A stretch of 22,674 bases of DNA. It comes from Chloroflexota bacterium. GTDB lineage: Bacteria > Chloroflexota > Anaerolineae > Anaerolineales > Anaerolineaceae. The DNA is taken from NCBI GenBank assembly GCA_029777225.1, contig JAKOSR010000038.1, positions 1 through 22,674 of the forward strand. Reading direction: 5' to 3'. Both the position numbers and the translations under genes were made by a program. Below are positions 15,582 through 22,674 of this stretch, piece by piece (the stretch's first letter is position 1; each line of letters begins with the position of its first letter). The notes beneath the pieces were generated by a model. It did not search any database. It saw only the letters and a program-made list of their open reading frames with translations, and was not told the origin of the DNA.

Positions 15582-15616
15582 GTGACCAATACGTGAATCA
15601 AATGGCTGGAGCAATG

Positions 15617-16585
15617 ATGACACCTGAAATTGAAGCACCCATTGCAATCGTCGTCATGGGCGACGTGATGGTGGATTACCAGTACGACATCGCCACTTTC
15701 CCAATTTCCGGGCAGGATGCCGCCATTCTTTCCGCCCGTGCCACCCTGGGCGGGTCGGCCGCCAATGCGGCCCTGGGTCTCTCGCATCTGGGGGTCCCAA
15801 CCGCCTTCGCTACCAGGGTGGGGACCGATTCACTTGGCCGCAAGGTGCTTGAAGCCCTTCAATCCACCAGCCTAAACCTCGAAACCGTGCAATTCGGCCA
15901 GCAGACGGGCTACACCATCACCTTCATCGAAGCCAGCTCCGAGCGCACCATGTTCTCCTTTCGAGGCTGCGGTGCCGACCCCTTCGACCTGACCCCGGCG
16001 CTGGAATCCGAGTTGCGCCGCGCCCGGTTACTCCTGCTCTCCGGCTATTCCCTTTTACAGCAGGAACAGGCCGCCTCCGTCCTGCGCGCTGCCACGCTTT
16101 TCAAGCAGTCCGGCGGCCAGGTGGCCCTGGACCCCTCACCCATGATCAACCACATCGACCCATCCCTCCGTGCTGTCATGCTTGGCCTGACGGATATTCT
16201 TTTGCCAAACCGCAGCGAAGCCGAAGCCCTGGTTGGCCCAGGCAGCGTGGAGGCACAGCTCCACCGGCTGACGGAGCTTGCCCCCTGCGCGGTCATCAAG
16301 CAAGGCTCTCAGGGCGCCTCCGCGCTCACACGCCCTGGCTGGTCGTCGGCCTCCAGTGAAAGCCAATCCGCTCCATCTATCCTCCACGCGCCGGCCCTGC
16401 CTGTCAAATCCGTTGATACCACCGGTGCGGGTGATGCCTTCAATGCTGGATTCCTGGCCGCGCTCGCCCGGGGCGAAAACCTCAGCCAATGCCTGCAGGC
16501 CGGCAACGCCCTCGCCGCACAGGTGGTCGTGGTGCGGGGCGGCTCCACGTTATACCTGCCCGGCCTTGATTTTGGCATCCTGTAG
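15617..16585 (+). CDS. PfkB/ribokinase-family carbohydrate kinase
   Basis: Phosphorylates a sugar or nucleoside with ATP; cytosolic. The protein has 322 residues from the ATG at 15617. VVMGDVMVDY near the N-terminus, the GGSAANAALGLSHLG block at 45-59 (first PfkB signature) and VDTTGAGDAFNAGF with D267 and catalytic D273 (second signature) are present. The substrate is not readable. The start is uncertain: in-frame GTG 15593 and ATG 15602, 15614 and 15617 exist, and GGAG at 15608-15611 is best spaced for 15617. It has its own -10 box and is convergent with the FGGY kinase of the FadR operon, with a hairpin between the two. Confidence 0.9.
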   Translation: MTPEIEAPIAIVVMGDVMVDYQYDIATFPISGQDAAILSARATLGGSAANAALGLSHLGVPTAFATRVGTDSLGRKVLEALQSTSLNLETVQFGQQTGYTITFIEASSERTMFSFRGCGADPFDLTPALESELRRARLLLLSGYSLLQQEQAASVLRAATLFKQSGGQVALDPSPMINHIDPSLRAVMLGLTDILLPNRSEAEALVGPGSVEAQLHRLTELAPCAVIKQGSQGASALTRPGWSSASSESQSAPSILHAPALPVKSVDTTGAGDAFNAGFLAALARGENLSQCLQAGNALAAQVVVVRGGSTLYLPGLDFGIL

Positions 16586-16613
16586 TCCACTCGCGCGTTC
16601 CCCTCTTCCAACC

Positions 16614-16643
16614 AAAAATAAACCACCCGCGTCGCGGGTGGTT
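16614..16643 (-). terminator. Terminator at the end of the FadR-GlpD-AGPS-FGGY operon
   Basis: A 10-bp perfect stem AACCACCCGC / GCGGGTGGTT with a 3-base loop at 16621-16643. On the minus strand it is followed by TATTTTT (16620-16614). It lies 22 bases past the FGGY kinase stop. It may also end the PfkB transcript coming from the left, but on that strand no T-run follows. Confidence 0.75.
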
Positions 16644-16665
16644 GTGGCTTTCAATGATTATTAGC

Positions 16666-18228
16666 TTAGTCGTTGGATGGGTAACCCGTGATATCCCTGA
16701 TTTCCCGGTAGAGTGGGCCCAGCCGGCTGTACATCTTCAGGTACACCCGCTGATACAGCTCCTCGTAAATCTTGTGGTTCTCCGCCTTGGGCTCAAAGGT
16801 ATCCAGCAGGCGCGTCATTTCTTTCACCGCCGTTGGGAAGTTAGAATGTAACCCCAGCCCCACTGCCAGGTCCATCGCTGCCCCCAGCCCGCTGGCCTCA
16901 TACACATGAGGCCGGCTGGTCGGCAGCCCGAAGATGTCCGCGGTCAGCTGCATCGCCGCCCGGCTCTGTGAACCTCCACCGGCTACCCGCACCTCGGTGA
17001 TCGGCACCTTGCTGCGCTTCGTGGTCTGTTCGGCGCCTTCCCTCAGTGCGTAGGCCAGGCCTTCCAGGATGGCCCGGTAGAAGTGCGCGCGGGTATGCGC
17101 CGCGCCAAAGCCAATCACGGCGCCTTTGGCTTCCGGCCCGGGGTTCTTCAGCCCGGGGCCCCAATAAGGCTGCAGCGTCAATCCCAGTGAGCCGGGTGGA
17201 ACGGAGTTGACCAGGTCATCAAACAGCGTTTCTGTCGCCACGCCTCTCTCTGTGGCCAACCGTTGCTCGTTATGTCCAAATTCGCGTTTGAACCACGAGA
17301 CCATCCAGTACCCGCGATACAGCTGGATTTCAAGCGAATAGGCCCCCGGGACCGCGGAAGGGTAGGGCGGGATAAGCGGCACCACCTCAATATACTTTTC
17401 GTGGGTGGTGTTGATGGTGGCAGCGGTGCCGTAGGATAAACAGCAAATGTTGGGTGCCAGCGTCCCTGAGCCAAGTACCTCACAGGCTTTGTCCGCCCCC
17501 GCGGCGATAACTGGCAACCCCTCGGGGATGCCTGTTTCCGCGGCTGCCTGGGCCGTGATTTCGCCCATTTTGCCCGCGGGTGGCACCAGCCGTGTCAGCA
17601 TCGACGGCGTCACAGGGATGGCCTGCCATTTCCAATCCCCCTTTGACGCCCATGTCTGCTTCTTATAGTCAAATGGCATGTAGGCCACCTGCGCCCCGAC
17701 CGAATCGACCATCTCCCCGGTCAGCAGGTAGGTCAGGTACCCCGAAAGCAGCAAGAATTTATCCGTCTTGTCCCAAATCTCGCGTTGGTAGGTCTTAATC
17801 CAGTTGGCCTCCGCTTCCGACTGCAGGTACCCCACGGTCTCCGTCATGCCCGCAACCTTGAACAGCGCGCCCCACATGCCGCCCACCGGCTTGAGCCCGG
17901 GTGTGCGTCGCTGGTCCGACCAGTTGATGACCGGCCGCAACGGTTTGCCGACCTTGTCCAGGTTTACCAGGTTGGCGCGTTGCGTTGTGATGGTCACGCC
18001 TTTAATGGCGGATTTGTCCACGCCGGGTTTGGTCCACAGTTCCTGGCAGGCCTGGCAAAGCGCGCCCCAAAACACGGGCGCCTCCATCTCTGTCCAGCCT
18101 GGCTGGGGGGATTGGTACTCGGGGTGTTGCACCTGCGCTTTGGCCAATAGGTTGCCCTGCGGGTCAAAGATGAGTGCGCGTGTGGATTGTGTGCCGACGT
18201 CGATGGATAAAAGTTGTTCACCAGCCAT
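16666..18228 (-). CDS. FGGY-family carbohydrate kinase (glycerol kinase / xylulokinase-like)
   Basis: ATP-dependent kinase for a polyol or sugar; 520 residues, usual for the family. The N-terminal FGGY domain begins LLSIDVGTQSTRALIFD near residue 6, the first phosphate loop. The C-terminal domain has CCLSYGTAATINTT, VAGGGSQSRAAMQLTADIFGLP and EASGLGAAMDLAVGLG, the adenosine and second phosphate motifs. The substrate is not decided by sequence alone; it lacks enough similarity to GlpK to be named so. It is the last gene of the four-gene operon, starting one base after the stop of the AGPS-like gene, with GGAGG inside that gene's end. Neighbours suggest glycerol, dihydroxyacetone or an alkyl-glycerol-like substrate. 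Confidence 0.9.
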   Translation of the reverse strand: MAGEQLLSIDVGTQSTRALIFDPQGNLLAKAQVQHPEYQSPQPGWTEMEAPVFWGALCQACQELWTKPGVDKSAIKGVTITTQRANLVNLDKVGKPLRPVINWSDQRRTPGLKPVGGMWGALFKVAGMTETVGYLQSEAEANWIKTYQREIWDKTDKFLLLSGYLTYLLTGEMVDSVGAQVAYMPFDYKKQTWASKGDWKWQAIPVTPSMLTRLVPPAGKMGEITAQAAAETGIPEGLPVIAAGADKACEVLGSGTLAPNICCLSYGTAATINTTHEKYIEVVPLIPPYPSAVPGAYSLEIQLYRGYWMVSWFKREFGHNEQRLATERGVATETLFDDLVNSVPPGSLGLTLQPYWGPGLKNPGPEAKGAVIGFGAAHTRAHFYRAILEGLAYALREGAEQTTKRSKVPITEVRVAGGGSQSRAAMQLTADIFGLPTSRPHVYEASGLGAAMDLAVGLGLHSNFPTAVKEMTRLLDTFEPKAENHKIYEELYQRVYLKMYSRLGPLYREIRDITGYPSND

Positions 18229-18229
18229 G

Positions 18230-19972
18230 TTAATCCTCCAGGTCCTTGCTCCAGCGGCGCTCTGCCTGCGCTGGGCTCATGTCCAGCCCCAGGGTGCCGC
18301 CTGGATTCATGATGTTATTCGGGTCAAAATGACCCTTCAGCAGCCGGATGACGTCCATCTGCTCCTTGCCAATTTGCTCTTCCAGCCAGGGTGCTGTCTG
18401 CTTCCCCACCCCGTGGTGGTGGCTGATGGAAGCCCCTGCCTTGGTAATTGTTTCCAGGATGCCGTACTGCAAATCGAGGTACTCCCTCAGCGTCTCCATC
18501 CGCGCGATGAAGATGAAATACAGGTTGGCACCCTGTGGGTAACAATGCGAGATGTGCGTCATGCACACCGTCCCCGGCCGGCTCTTCACGAAAGCCCGCG
18601 CCTGGGCGTGCACCGTCGGCATCTGCGACCACGTGACCCCACATTCGAGCGTGTCAATCAGAACACCATAGTCCTGCAGGTCCTCACGCATGTAGGGGTC
18701 GCGAAATCGGTCCTTTTCCCACGTTTTAGTGACGCCCGCGAACGAAAGCTCAAAGGCCCCATAACGGCGGAATATACGCCGCATTTTTCGGTCCAGGTTA
18801 CGACAGAATTGCCTTTCCCCATCGGTAAATCCCAACATCAGGCATTTTTGCATTGGCTGGAAGCCCATGGCTTTCAGCAGCGTGTCCGCCAGGGTGTCCT
18901 CGATGTGATAAAGCTTCATCATCACATCGGTCTCTTCGGGGTCGGATATTCTGAAGACCGATGGGAAGCCAAATTCGCCCTGCATCACCTCCCGGCTGGC
19001 CGCCTGCGCGTCCTCCCAGCTCTTGAACATGTAGCTAAACCGCACCCGGTTTTCCGGTTGCCAGTGGCAGATGCGCAGGGTTGCCTGGGTCAAAATGCCA
19101 AATGAACCCTCCCCGCCCATCATCACCTGGTCGAAATCCGGTCCGGTGGCTGCGCGCGGTTGTGGGCAGGTTTGGAATATCCCCCGGGGCGTAATGTAAC
19201 GCTGCGAGAGCACCATGTCCTCGATTTTTCCGTAATACGTCGAATTCTGCCCCGCGCCGCGTGTGACAATCCACCCCCCCACGCTGGAGTACTCGAAGGA
19301 TTGTGGGAAATGCCCACAGGTGTAAGGCCTTTTTGCTCCCAGTTTTTCTACCGCGTGCTGCAACAGGTCCTCCAGTTGCGGCCCGCTCATCCCGGCCTCC
19401 ACCGTGACGGTATGGTTAATTTCGTTCAGTTCCACCAGCCGGTTCATATGCCTGGAAAGGTCAAGCGTGATCCCTCCTCGGGTGGCTTCCATCCCGCGTG
19501 TGACCGAGGACCCCCCTCCATACACGTAGATGGGCAGCCTGTGCTCGTTGGCATACCGTACGATGACTTCAATTTCCGCCTCCGTCCTCGGCGCCACCAC
19601 CACGTCCGGCAGGTTCTCCACGATTTTCTTGCGCAACCGGATGGCGTCAATCATGCCGTGCCCATACGAGCGCGCCACGCGCGTGTAAGTGTCCGTGGCG
19701 ATATTCTCGCGTCCGCAGGTTTGTTCAAGTAGGGCCATGTCCGCCGGCTCCAGCTGGTTAGGTGCGCTTTCAGCCACCTCGTCAAGGCAAAATTGCCCGG
19801 GCTGTGTCAACTCCTCCGGTGCCAGTCCAAGCTGGTCCACCAGCAGTTTCACCAGTCCGCTGTTTGGGTGCTTGATACCCGCCGGGTCGCCCCACTTGAA
19901 AAGCGCGCGATACGACCCCTCCGGGGTGACGTCCTCGTACCAGGCGGGTTGGATGGTTTCTTTCTTGGGCAT
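18230..19972 (-). CDS. FAD-binding oxidase, alkylglycerone-phosphate synthase (AGPS) family
   Basis: 580 residues of the VAO/PCMH flavoprotein fold. The FAD domain spans about 120-300 with LPDVVVAPRTEAEIEVIV, YGGGSSVTRG at 151-160, HFPQSFEYSSVGGWI and GAGQNSTYYGKIEDMV. GGEGSFGILT lies near 287-296. The cap domain contains HISHCYPQGANLYF at 473-486 and the histidine triplet H518-H520 (SHHHGVGK), which are hallmarks of AGPS, the enzyme that replaces the acyl chain of acyl-DHAP with a fatty alcohol to form an ether bond. Bacterial members may do this or a related oxidation; activity is inferred. The ATG at 19972 has an excellent ribosome-binding site (GGAAGGAGA). It lies 16 bases after the GlpD-like gene and one base before the kinase. 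Confidence 0.88.
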   Translation of the reverse strand: MPKKETIQPAWYEDVTPEGSYRALFKWGDPAGIKHPNSGLVKLLVDQLGLAPEELTQPGQFCLDEVAESAPNQLEPADMALLEQTCGRENIATDTYTRVARSYGHGMIDAIRLRKKIVENLPDVVVAPRTEAEIEVIVRYANEHRLPIYVYGGGSSVTRGMEATRGGITLDLSRHMNRLVELNEINHTVTVEAGMSGPQLEDLLQHAVEKLGAKRPYTCGHFPQSFEYSSVGGWIVTRGAGQNSTYYGKIEDMVLSQRYITPRGIFQTCPQPRAATGPDFDQVMMGGEGSFGILTQATLRICHWQPENRVRFSYMFKSWEDAQAASREVMQGEFGFPSVFRISDPEETDVMMKLYHIEDTLADTLLKAMGFQPMQKCLMLGFTDGERQFCRNLDRKMRRIFRRYGAFELSFAGVTKTWEKDRFRDPYMREDLQDYGVLIDTLECGVTWSQMPTVHAQARAFVKSRPGTVCMTHISHCYPQGANLYFIFIARMETLREYLDLQYGILETITKAGASISHHHGVGKQTAPWLEEQIGKEQMDVIRLLKGHFDPNNIMNPGGTLGLDMSPAQAERRWSKDLED

Positions 19973-19988
19973 ATTTCTCCTTCCTTTT

Positions 19989-21569
19989 TTAAGCGCCCTT
20001 GGGTGAGGGACTGTAAGCTTCGTCATAAATCCGGGCGTAGCGCGCGGTTTCCATTTCGCAATGCGCGTCATCCCAGCCGAGTTCCGCCTGGCAAAGCGCT
20101 TTCACGCGCGGGAGCATGTCCTGGGCTCCGAAGGGTAGTAACATGCCCAGCCGTGTACGCCGCAGCAGCAGGTCATCCAGGTGTTCCACCATGCCGGCGC
20201 GTGCGTTATAGCGTATTTCCGCCCAAATGGCGGGTAGGTTCTCCACCCGTTGCAGCTCCTCCTCGGAGGCCCCCCGGACCACCTCTCCCGCGGCTTTCCC
20301 ATACCGACCGCTAAGGTACGCCAAATCAGCCCGTTGCAGCCCATTGACCGCTTCCATAGGTCCGGGTTTCTCAAAAAAGGGTTTGCGCGGCCTGGCCTTC
20401 TGGCCCAGCATTGGCAGCGCGGCTTTCAGCGTGTCCTCGGCCATCAGCTCGAAGATGGTCAGCTTCCCGCCCGTGATGGTCACAAGTCCCTGCTCCTGCA
20501 TCACGACGTGCGCGCGCGATTCCCCCGATGGATTGCTCGCGTCCCCGCGTACAATCGGCCGCAGGCCGGCAAAGGACGAGATGACCTTTCCTCCGTCCAG
20601 GTTTTGCTTTGGGAAGAGCGCTTGCGCCGCCGTCAGGATGTACTCTTTTTCCTCCGCCGTGCAAAACGGCTCCTGGTTGAGTGGATAGGGGTGGTCCAGG
20701 TCGGTTGTGCCAATGATGGTAGTGCCCTCCCACGGTATCGCGAACATCGCCCGCCCGTCCACCGGGTGGAACAAGGTCACTGCATATGGGATGGGCAACG
20801 CGTCGCGTGAAAAGATGAGATGGGAGCCCCGCAATGGCCGGATGCGGGCTGGCGCGTTCACCTGCGCTCTCAACACGTCCGTCCAGGGTCCGGTGGCGTT
20901 CACCACCACCCTGGCCTGTATCTCCAGGCTGCCAAGGTTCTGCGTGGAACAATCGCTGACGGCTACGCCCCGCACCTTGCCATCCTGCCCCTTCAGCAGG
21001 CTTTCCACCCGGGCGTAGTTTAACGCTACGCCGCCTTCTGCCTGCCCCTCCTGGATGAGACGCAGCACCAGCCGGCAGTCGTCCAAGCGGGCGTCATAGT
21101 ACAGGTACGCGCCTTCCAGCCAAGGGGCTGAAAGTTCCGGGATGGCTGCTCGCGCCTTGTCCGCGCTCAGGTGGCGGTGCTTCCATTTTGGGGCCATCAG
21201 GTCATACAGCGTGACGCCAAAGGAGAGCATCCCGCGTTGTCTTTTTTTTGCTGAGTAGGGCATCATGAACGCCAGCGGCGTCACCAGGTTGGGGGACTCC
21301 CTCAGCAGGTGCTCACGCTGCTTCACCGATTCCCGTGTCACCGTATATTGCTTGTTGCGCAGGTACCTAAAGCCCCCGTGGACCAGCTTGGAAGACTTGG
21401 AAGAAGTCCCGCTGGAAAAATCGGCTTGTTCCACCAAAAGCGTCCTAAAACCTGCCGAGACTGACCGGCGGAAAACACCCGCGCCGGTCACGCCCCCTCC
21501 AATGACGATGATGTCCCATTTCTGTTTGAGTAGGTCCCAGGTTTGTTGTCGCTTGGTGGTTGCTTGCAT
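19989..21569 (-). CDS. FAD-dependent glycerol-3-phosphate dehydrogenase (GlpD-like)
   Basis: Oxidises glycerol-3-phosphate to dihydroxyacetone phosphate, passing electrons via FAD to membrane quinone; peripheral membrane enzyme. The protein has 526 residues. IIVIGGGVTGAGV (G24 to G31) is the dinucleotide fold, and FSSGTSSKSSKLVHGGFRYL at 51-70 is the GlpD family signature. IRPLRGSHLI, FAIPWEGTTIIGTTD and FAGLRPIV are the DAO-domain blocks. The C-terminal DAO_C domain includes RYGKAAGEV and LDDLLLRRTRLGML. The start at 21569 has GAGGAG within the end of the regulator gene, four bases separating the genes, so translation is probably coupled. It is flanked by the FadR-like gene and the AGPS-like gene, which points to a lipid-linked role rather than plain glycerol catabolism. 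Confidence 0.93.
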   Translation of the reverse strand: MQATTKRQQTWDLLKQKWDIIVIGGGVTGAGVFRRSVSAGFRTLLVEQADFSSGTSSKSSKLVHGGFRYLRNKQYTVTRESVKQREHLLRESPNLVTPLAFMMPYSAKKRQRGMLSFGVTLYDLMAPKWKHRHLSADKARAAIPELSAPWLEGAYLYYDARLDDCRLVLRLIQEGQAEGGVALNYARVESLLKGQDGKVRGVAVSDCSTQNLGSLEIQARVVVNATGPWTDVLRAQVNAPARIRPLRGSHLIFSRDALPIPYAVTLFHPVDGRAMFAIPWEGTTIIGTTDLDHPYPLNQEPFCTAEEKEYILTAAQALFPKQNLDGGKVISSFAGLRPIVRGDASNPSGESRAHVVMQEQGLVTITGGKLTIFELMAEDTLKAALPMLGQKARPRKPFFEKPGPMEAVNGLQRADLAYLSGRYGKAAGEVVRGASEEELQRVENLPAIWAEIRYNARAGMVEHLDDLLLRRTRLGMLLPFGAQDMLPRVKALCQAELGWDDAHCEMETARYARIYDEAYSPSPKGA

Positions 21570-21573
21570 AGTT

Positions 21574-22278
21574 TTACTCCTCTTGTATTGGTGCTTGTGC
21601 CTGCCAGAAGGCCAGGCTGGTCTGCATCACTTCCCGGGTCAGTGTTTCAGCGCCACGCGCGTCTTCCCTGAGTGTGGCCTCAGCCAGCTTTTGATAAAAC
21701 TCGCGTGAATAATCCCGCGCCGGCTTGGATGCGAAGTACAAAACTCCGGCTGTCAATGAGAGCTCCACGAAACTGTTTAGGAAAAGCGTGAAAACGGGGT
21801 TGCCTGAAAGGATTGTCAGTTCATGGTGGAGTTGTTGGTCCGCCTGGGCAAAATCCTCCGGCTTGTCTGGTAGTGTGACCAACCGCGACAGATAAACTGC
21901 CAGTTCCTTAGGGGCGTTTTGCACCGCCAACCGGGTGTAGGCCGGCGCGAGCGATACGCGCGCCTCCAACAGCTTGCTGACGAAATCAGGCGTGAGGGTT
22001 TGGGGTTGCCGGGCCAGGGTGTTCAGGATGAGTAGATTGCCCTCGCGCAGGTAGTCGCGCACCAACGTGGGCTTGCCCTGGTGTATCCGCAGCCAGCCTT
22101 CCCGGGCGAGGCGTTGCAGGGCTTCCCTTAGGGTGGGGCGGGTCACGCCCAGGCTCAGCGCCAGCTCGCGCTCAGGGGGCAGCGCGCTGTGGATGGGAAA
22201 AGTGCCATCCAAAATCGCGTTGAGTAGGCGTTGTTCTGTGAATTCCGCCGGCCTTGAGAACGTGCTTCGGGCTTCCAT
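21574..22278 (-). CDS. FadR-type GntR-family regulator
   Basis: Predicted acyl-CoA-responsive transcription factor of 234 residues, near the 239 of E. coli FadR. The winged helix at about 5-75 includes LPPERELALSLGVTRPTLRE and LQRLAREGWLRIHQGKPT, which matches E. coli FadR (recalled from memory) almost residue for residue. Further on, ILNTLAR, FAQAD, SGNP followed by a LN pair, YFASKPAR and FYQKL follow the FadR ligand domain. It is thus closer to true FadR than to generic FCD-type GntR proteins. In E. coli the wing reads QHG; here it is HQG. AAGGAGG lies one base before an ATG at 22281 and four before 22278; the latter is preferred. It heads the operon and a FadR-like operator lies in its promoter. 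Confidence 0.88.
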   Translation of the reverse strand: MEARSTFSRPAEFTEQRLLNAILDGTFPIHSALPPERELALSLGVTRPTLREALQRLAREGWLRIHQGKPTLVRDYLREGNLLILNTLARQPQTLTPDFVSKLLEARVSLAPAYTRLAVQNAPKELAVYLSRLVTLPDKPEDFAQADQQLHHELTILSGNPVFTLFLNSFVELSLTAGVLYFASKPARDYSREFYQKLAEATLREDARGAETLTREVMQTSLAFWQAQAPIQEE

Positions 22279-22294
22279 CATCCCTCCTTGGGTG

Positions 22295-22323
22295 AGTTGG
22301 TAAGAGGTCTGACCAGTTGGTAA
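22295..22323. repeat. 9-bp direct repeat around the FadR box
   Basis: AGTTGGTAA occurs at 22295-22303 and 22315-22323, exactly 20 bases apart, flanking and partly overlapping the FadR-like palindrome. Two helical turns of spacing would place them on the same face of the DNA. Confidence 0.7.
22302..22318 (-). promoter_or_regulatory. FadR-like operator
   Basis: On the minus strand this reads AACTGGTCAGACCTCTT. The E. coli FadR consensus, from memory, is close to AACTGGTCNGACCTGTT, so all but one specified position agree. The core GGTCTGACC (22306-22314) is symmetric. It starts exactly at the predicted transcription start of the FadR-like gene's own promoter, so it should repress the whole operon. 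Confidence 0.7.
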
Positions 22324-22324
22324 A

Positions 22325-22353
22325 ATTTTAGACACGAATGCCAAAAAGTTCAA
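22325..22353 (-). promoter_or_regulatory. Promoter of the FadR-GlpD-AGPS-FGGY operon
   Basis: On the minus strand TTGAAC (22353-22348), a 17-base spacer and TAAAAT (22330-22325). The expected start of transcription is near 22318, the first base of the FadR-like box. Confidence 0.6.
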
Positions 22354-22386
22354 GGGTTAAAACCGCCCGCTCGCCTGTTTTACCGC

Positions 22387-22392
22387 TATAAT
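22387..22392 (+). promoter_or_regulatory. -10 box for the DUF2804 gene
   Basis: TATAAT 28 bases before the GTG start at 22421, with GGAGG at 22411-22415 between. Immediately after it, CAGGTCAAACTGT (22393-22405) contains one good FadR half site (CAGGTC) and a poor second half. No -35 is evident. Confidence 0.5.
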
Positions 22393-22420
22393 CAGGTCAA
22401 ACTGTCCGTTGGAGGTGAAT

Positions 22421-22674
22421 GTGGCCGAAGCCTATGCTGAACGTGAGATTTTCAGCCCTGTCTCTCTCTGTGATTCTGCCGGAAACCTGAACCGCGAGGC
22501 CGTCGGTTGGTCACGCCACCCGTTGCATCATTGCGCCCTCAAAGGCCATCCGCTGCGCAAAAAACGCTGGAATTACTGGTGTGTCACCAGCCCGCACGAA
22601 CTTTTTTCCGTCACGCTCTCCAATGTCGATTACCTCGGCCTCCCCTTCGTGTACTACATCAATTTCGATACGCT
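22421..22674 (+). CDS. DUF2804 domain protein (partial, 5' end)
   Basis: The first 84 codons of a gene that runs off the right edge. The start is the GTG at 22421, five bases after GGAGG; an overlapping ATG at 22419 is in a different frame that stops early. The peptide has SPVSLCDSAGNLNREAVGWSR and HPLRKKRWNYWCVTSP then LFSVTLSNVDYLGLPFVYYI, read with short gaps, which is the opening of the DUF2804 family. Its function is not established. It is divergent from the FadR-like regulator with about 140 bases between the two start codons, so shared control is possible. Confidence 0.8.
   Translation, partial: MAEAYAEREIFSPVSLCDSAGNLNREAVGWSRHPLHHCALKGHPLRKKRWNYWCVTSPHELFSVTLSNVDYLGLPFVYYINFDT

Noticed and set aside
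17804..19105. Plus-strand open frame of 433 codons across the FGGY kinase and AGPS-like genes
   Set aside because: It crosses the junction of two well-supported genes on the other strand and matches no family.
21574..22278. Calling the regulator a generic FCD-domain GntR protein
   Set aside because: The ligand domain follows FadR (SGNP, YFA.P.AR, FY.KL) better than the metal-binding FCD pattern, and a FadR-like box is present; still to be confirmed by a profile search.
1..22674. CRISPR arrays, insertion sequences, prophage or toxin-antitoxin genes
   Set aside because: No spaced repeats, transposase or integrase motifs, phage genes or recognisable toxin-antitoxin pairs were seen on either strand.

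Overview
The window is an ordinary bacterial chromosome segment, moderately GC-rich, with dense genes on both strands. It carries one more specialised operon at its right end. The gene set and the recurring TATAAT box close to start codons fit a Chloroflexota (Anaerolineae-like) genome. The features behind this are enolase, a GlnRS of the FPPEPNGYLHIGHAK type, an FprA-type flavodiiron protein, DUF3048 and DUF2804 proteins, and an NYN/OST-HTH protein. This assignment is inferred from general resemblance; there is no rRNA or other decisive marker here.

Layout, left to right. Positions 5-2671 (+): enolase with a strong terminator, a family 5 uracil-DNA glycosylase that looks leaderless, and a DnaQ-like exonuclease. 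Positions 2668-3231 (-): a small P-loop kinase, convergent with the exonuclease. Positions 3282-5778 (+): a metal-resistance operon with a consensus promoter, an overlapping SmtB/ArsR-type operator, the ArsR sensor and a Zn/Cd/Pb P-type ATPase. Positions 5740-7909 (-): a DUF3048 lipoprotein and a leaderless short-chain dehydrogenase. Positions 8038-11530 (+): a glycosyltransferase, then a class II fructose-bisphosphate aldolase closely followed by a flavodiiron oxygen/NO reductase, closed by a terminator. Positions 11662-13475 (+): GlnRS and a CAT-anticodon tRNA that resembles tRNA-Ile2. Positions 13476-14051 hold no convincing gene. Positions 14052-16585 (+): MsrA, a leaderless NYN-domain RNase-like protein preceded by an 18-bp perfect palindrome, and a PfkB sugar kinase.

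The most interesting region is 16619-22674. Four genes on the minus strand form a tight operon: a FadR-type regulator, a GlpD-like glycerol-3-phosphate dehydrogenase, an alkylglycerone-phosphate-synthase-like flavoprotein and an FGGY kinase. The regulator resembles enterobacterial FadR in both its DNA-binding and its acyl-CoA-binding halves. A near-consensus FadR box lies exactly at the predicted transcription start of its own promoter. Together this suggests a fatty-acyl-CoA-controlled glycerolipid or ether-lipid pathway: kinase to phosphorylate a glycerol-like substrate, GlpD to make the ketone phosphate, and the AGPS-like enzyme for ether-bond chemistry. A DUF2804 gene starts divergently and runs off the window.
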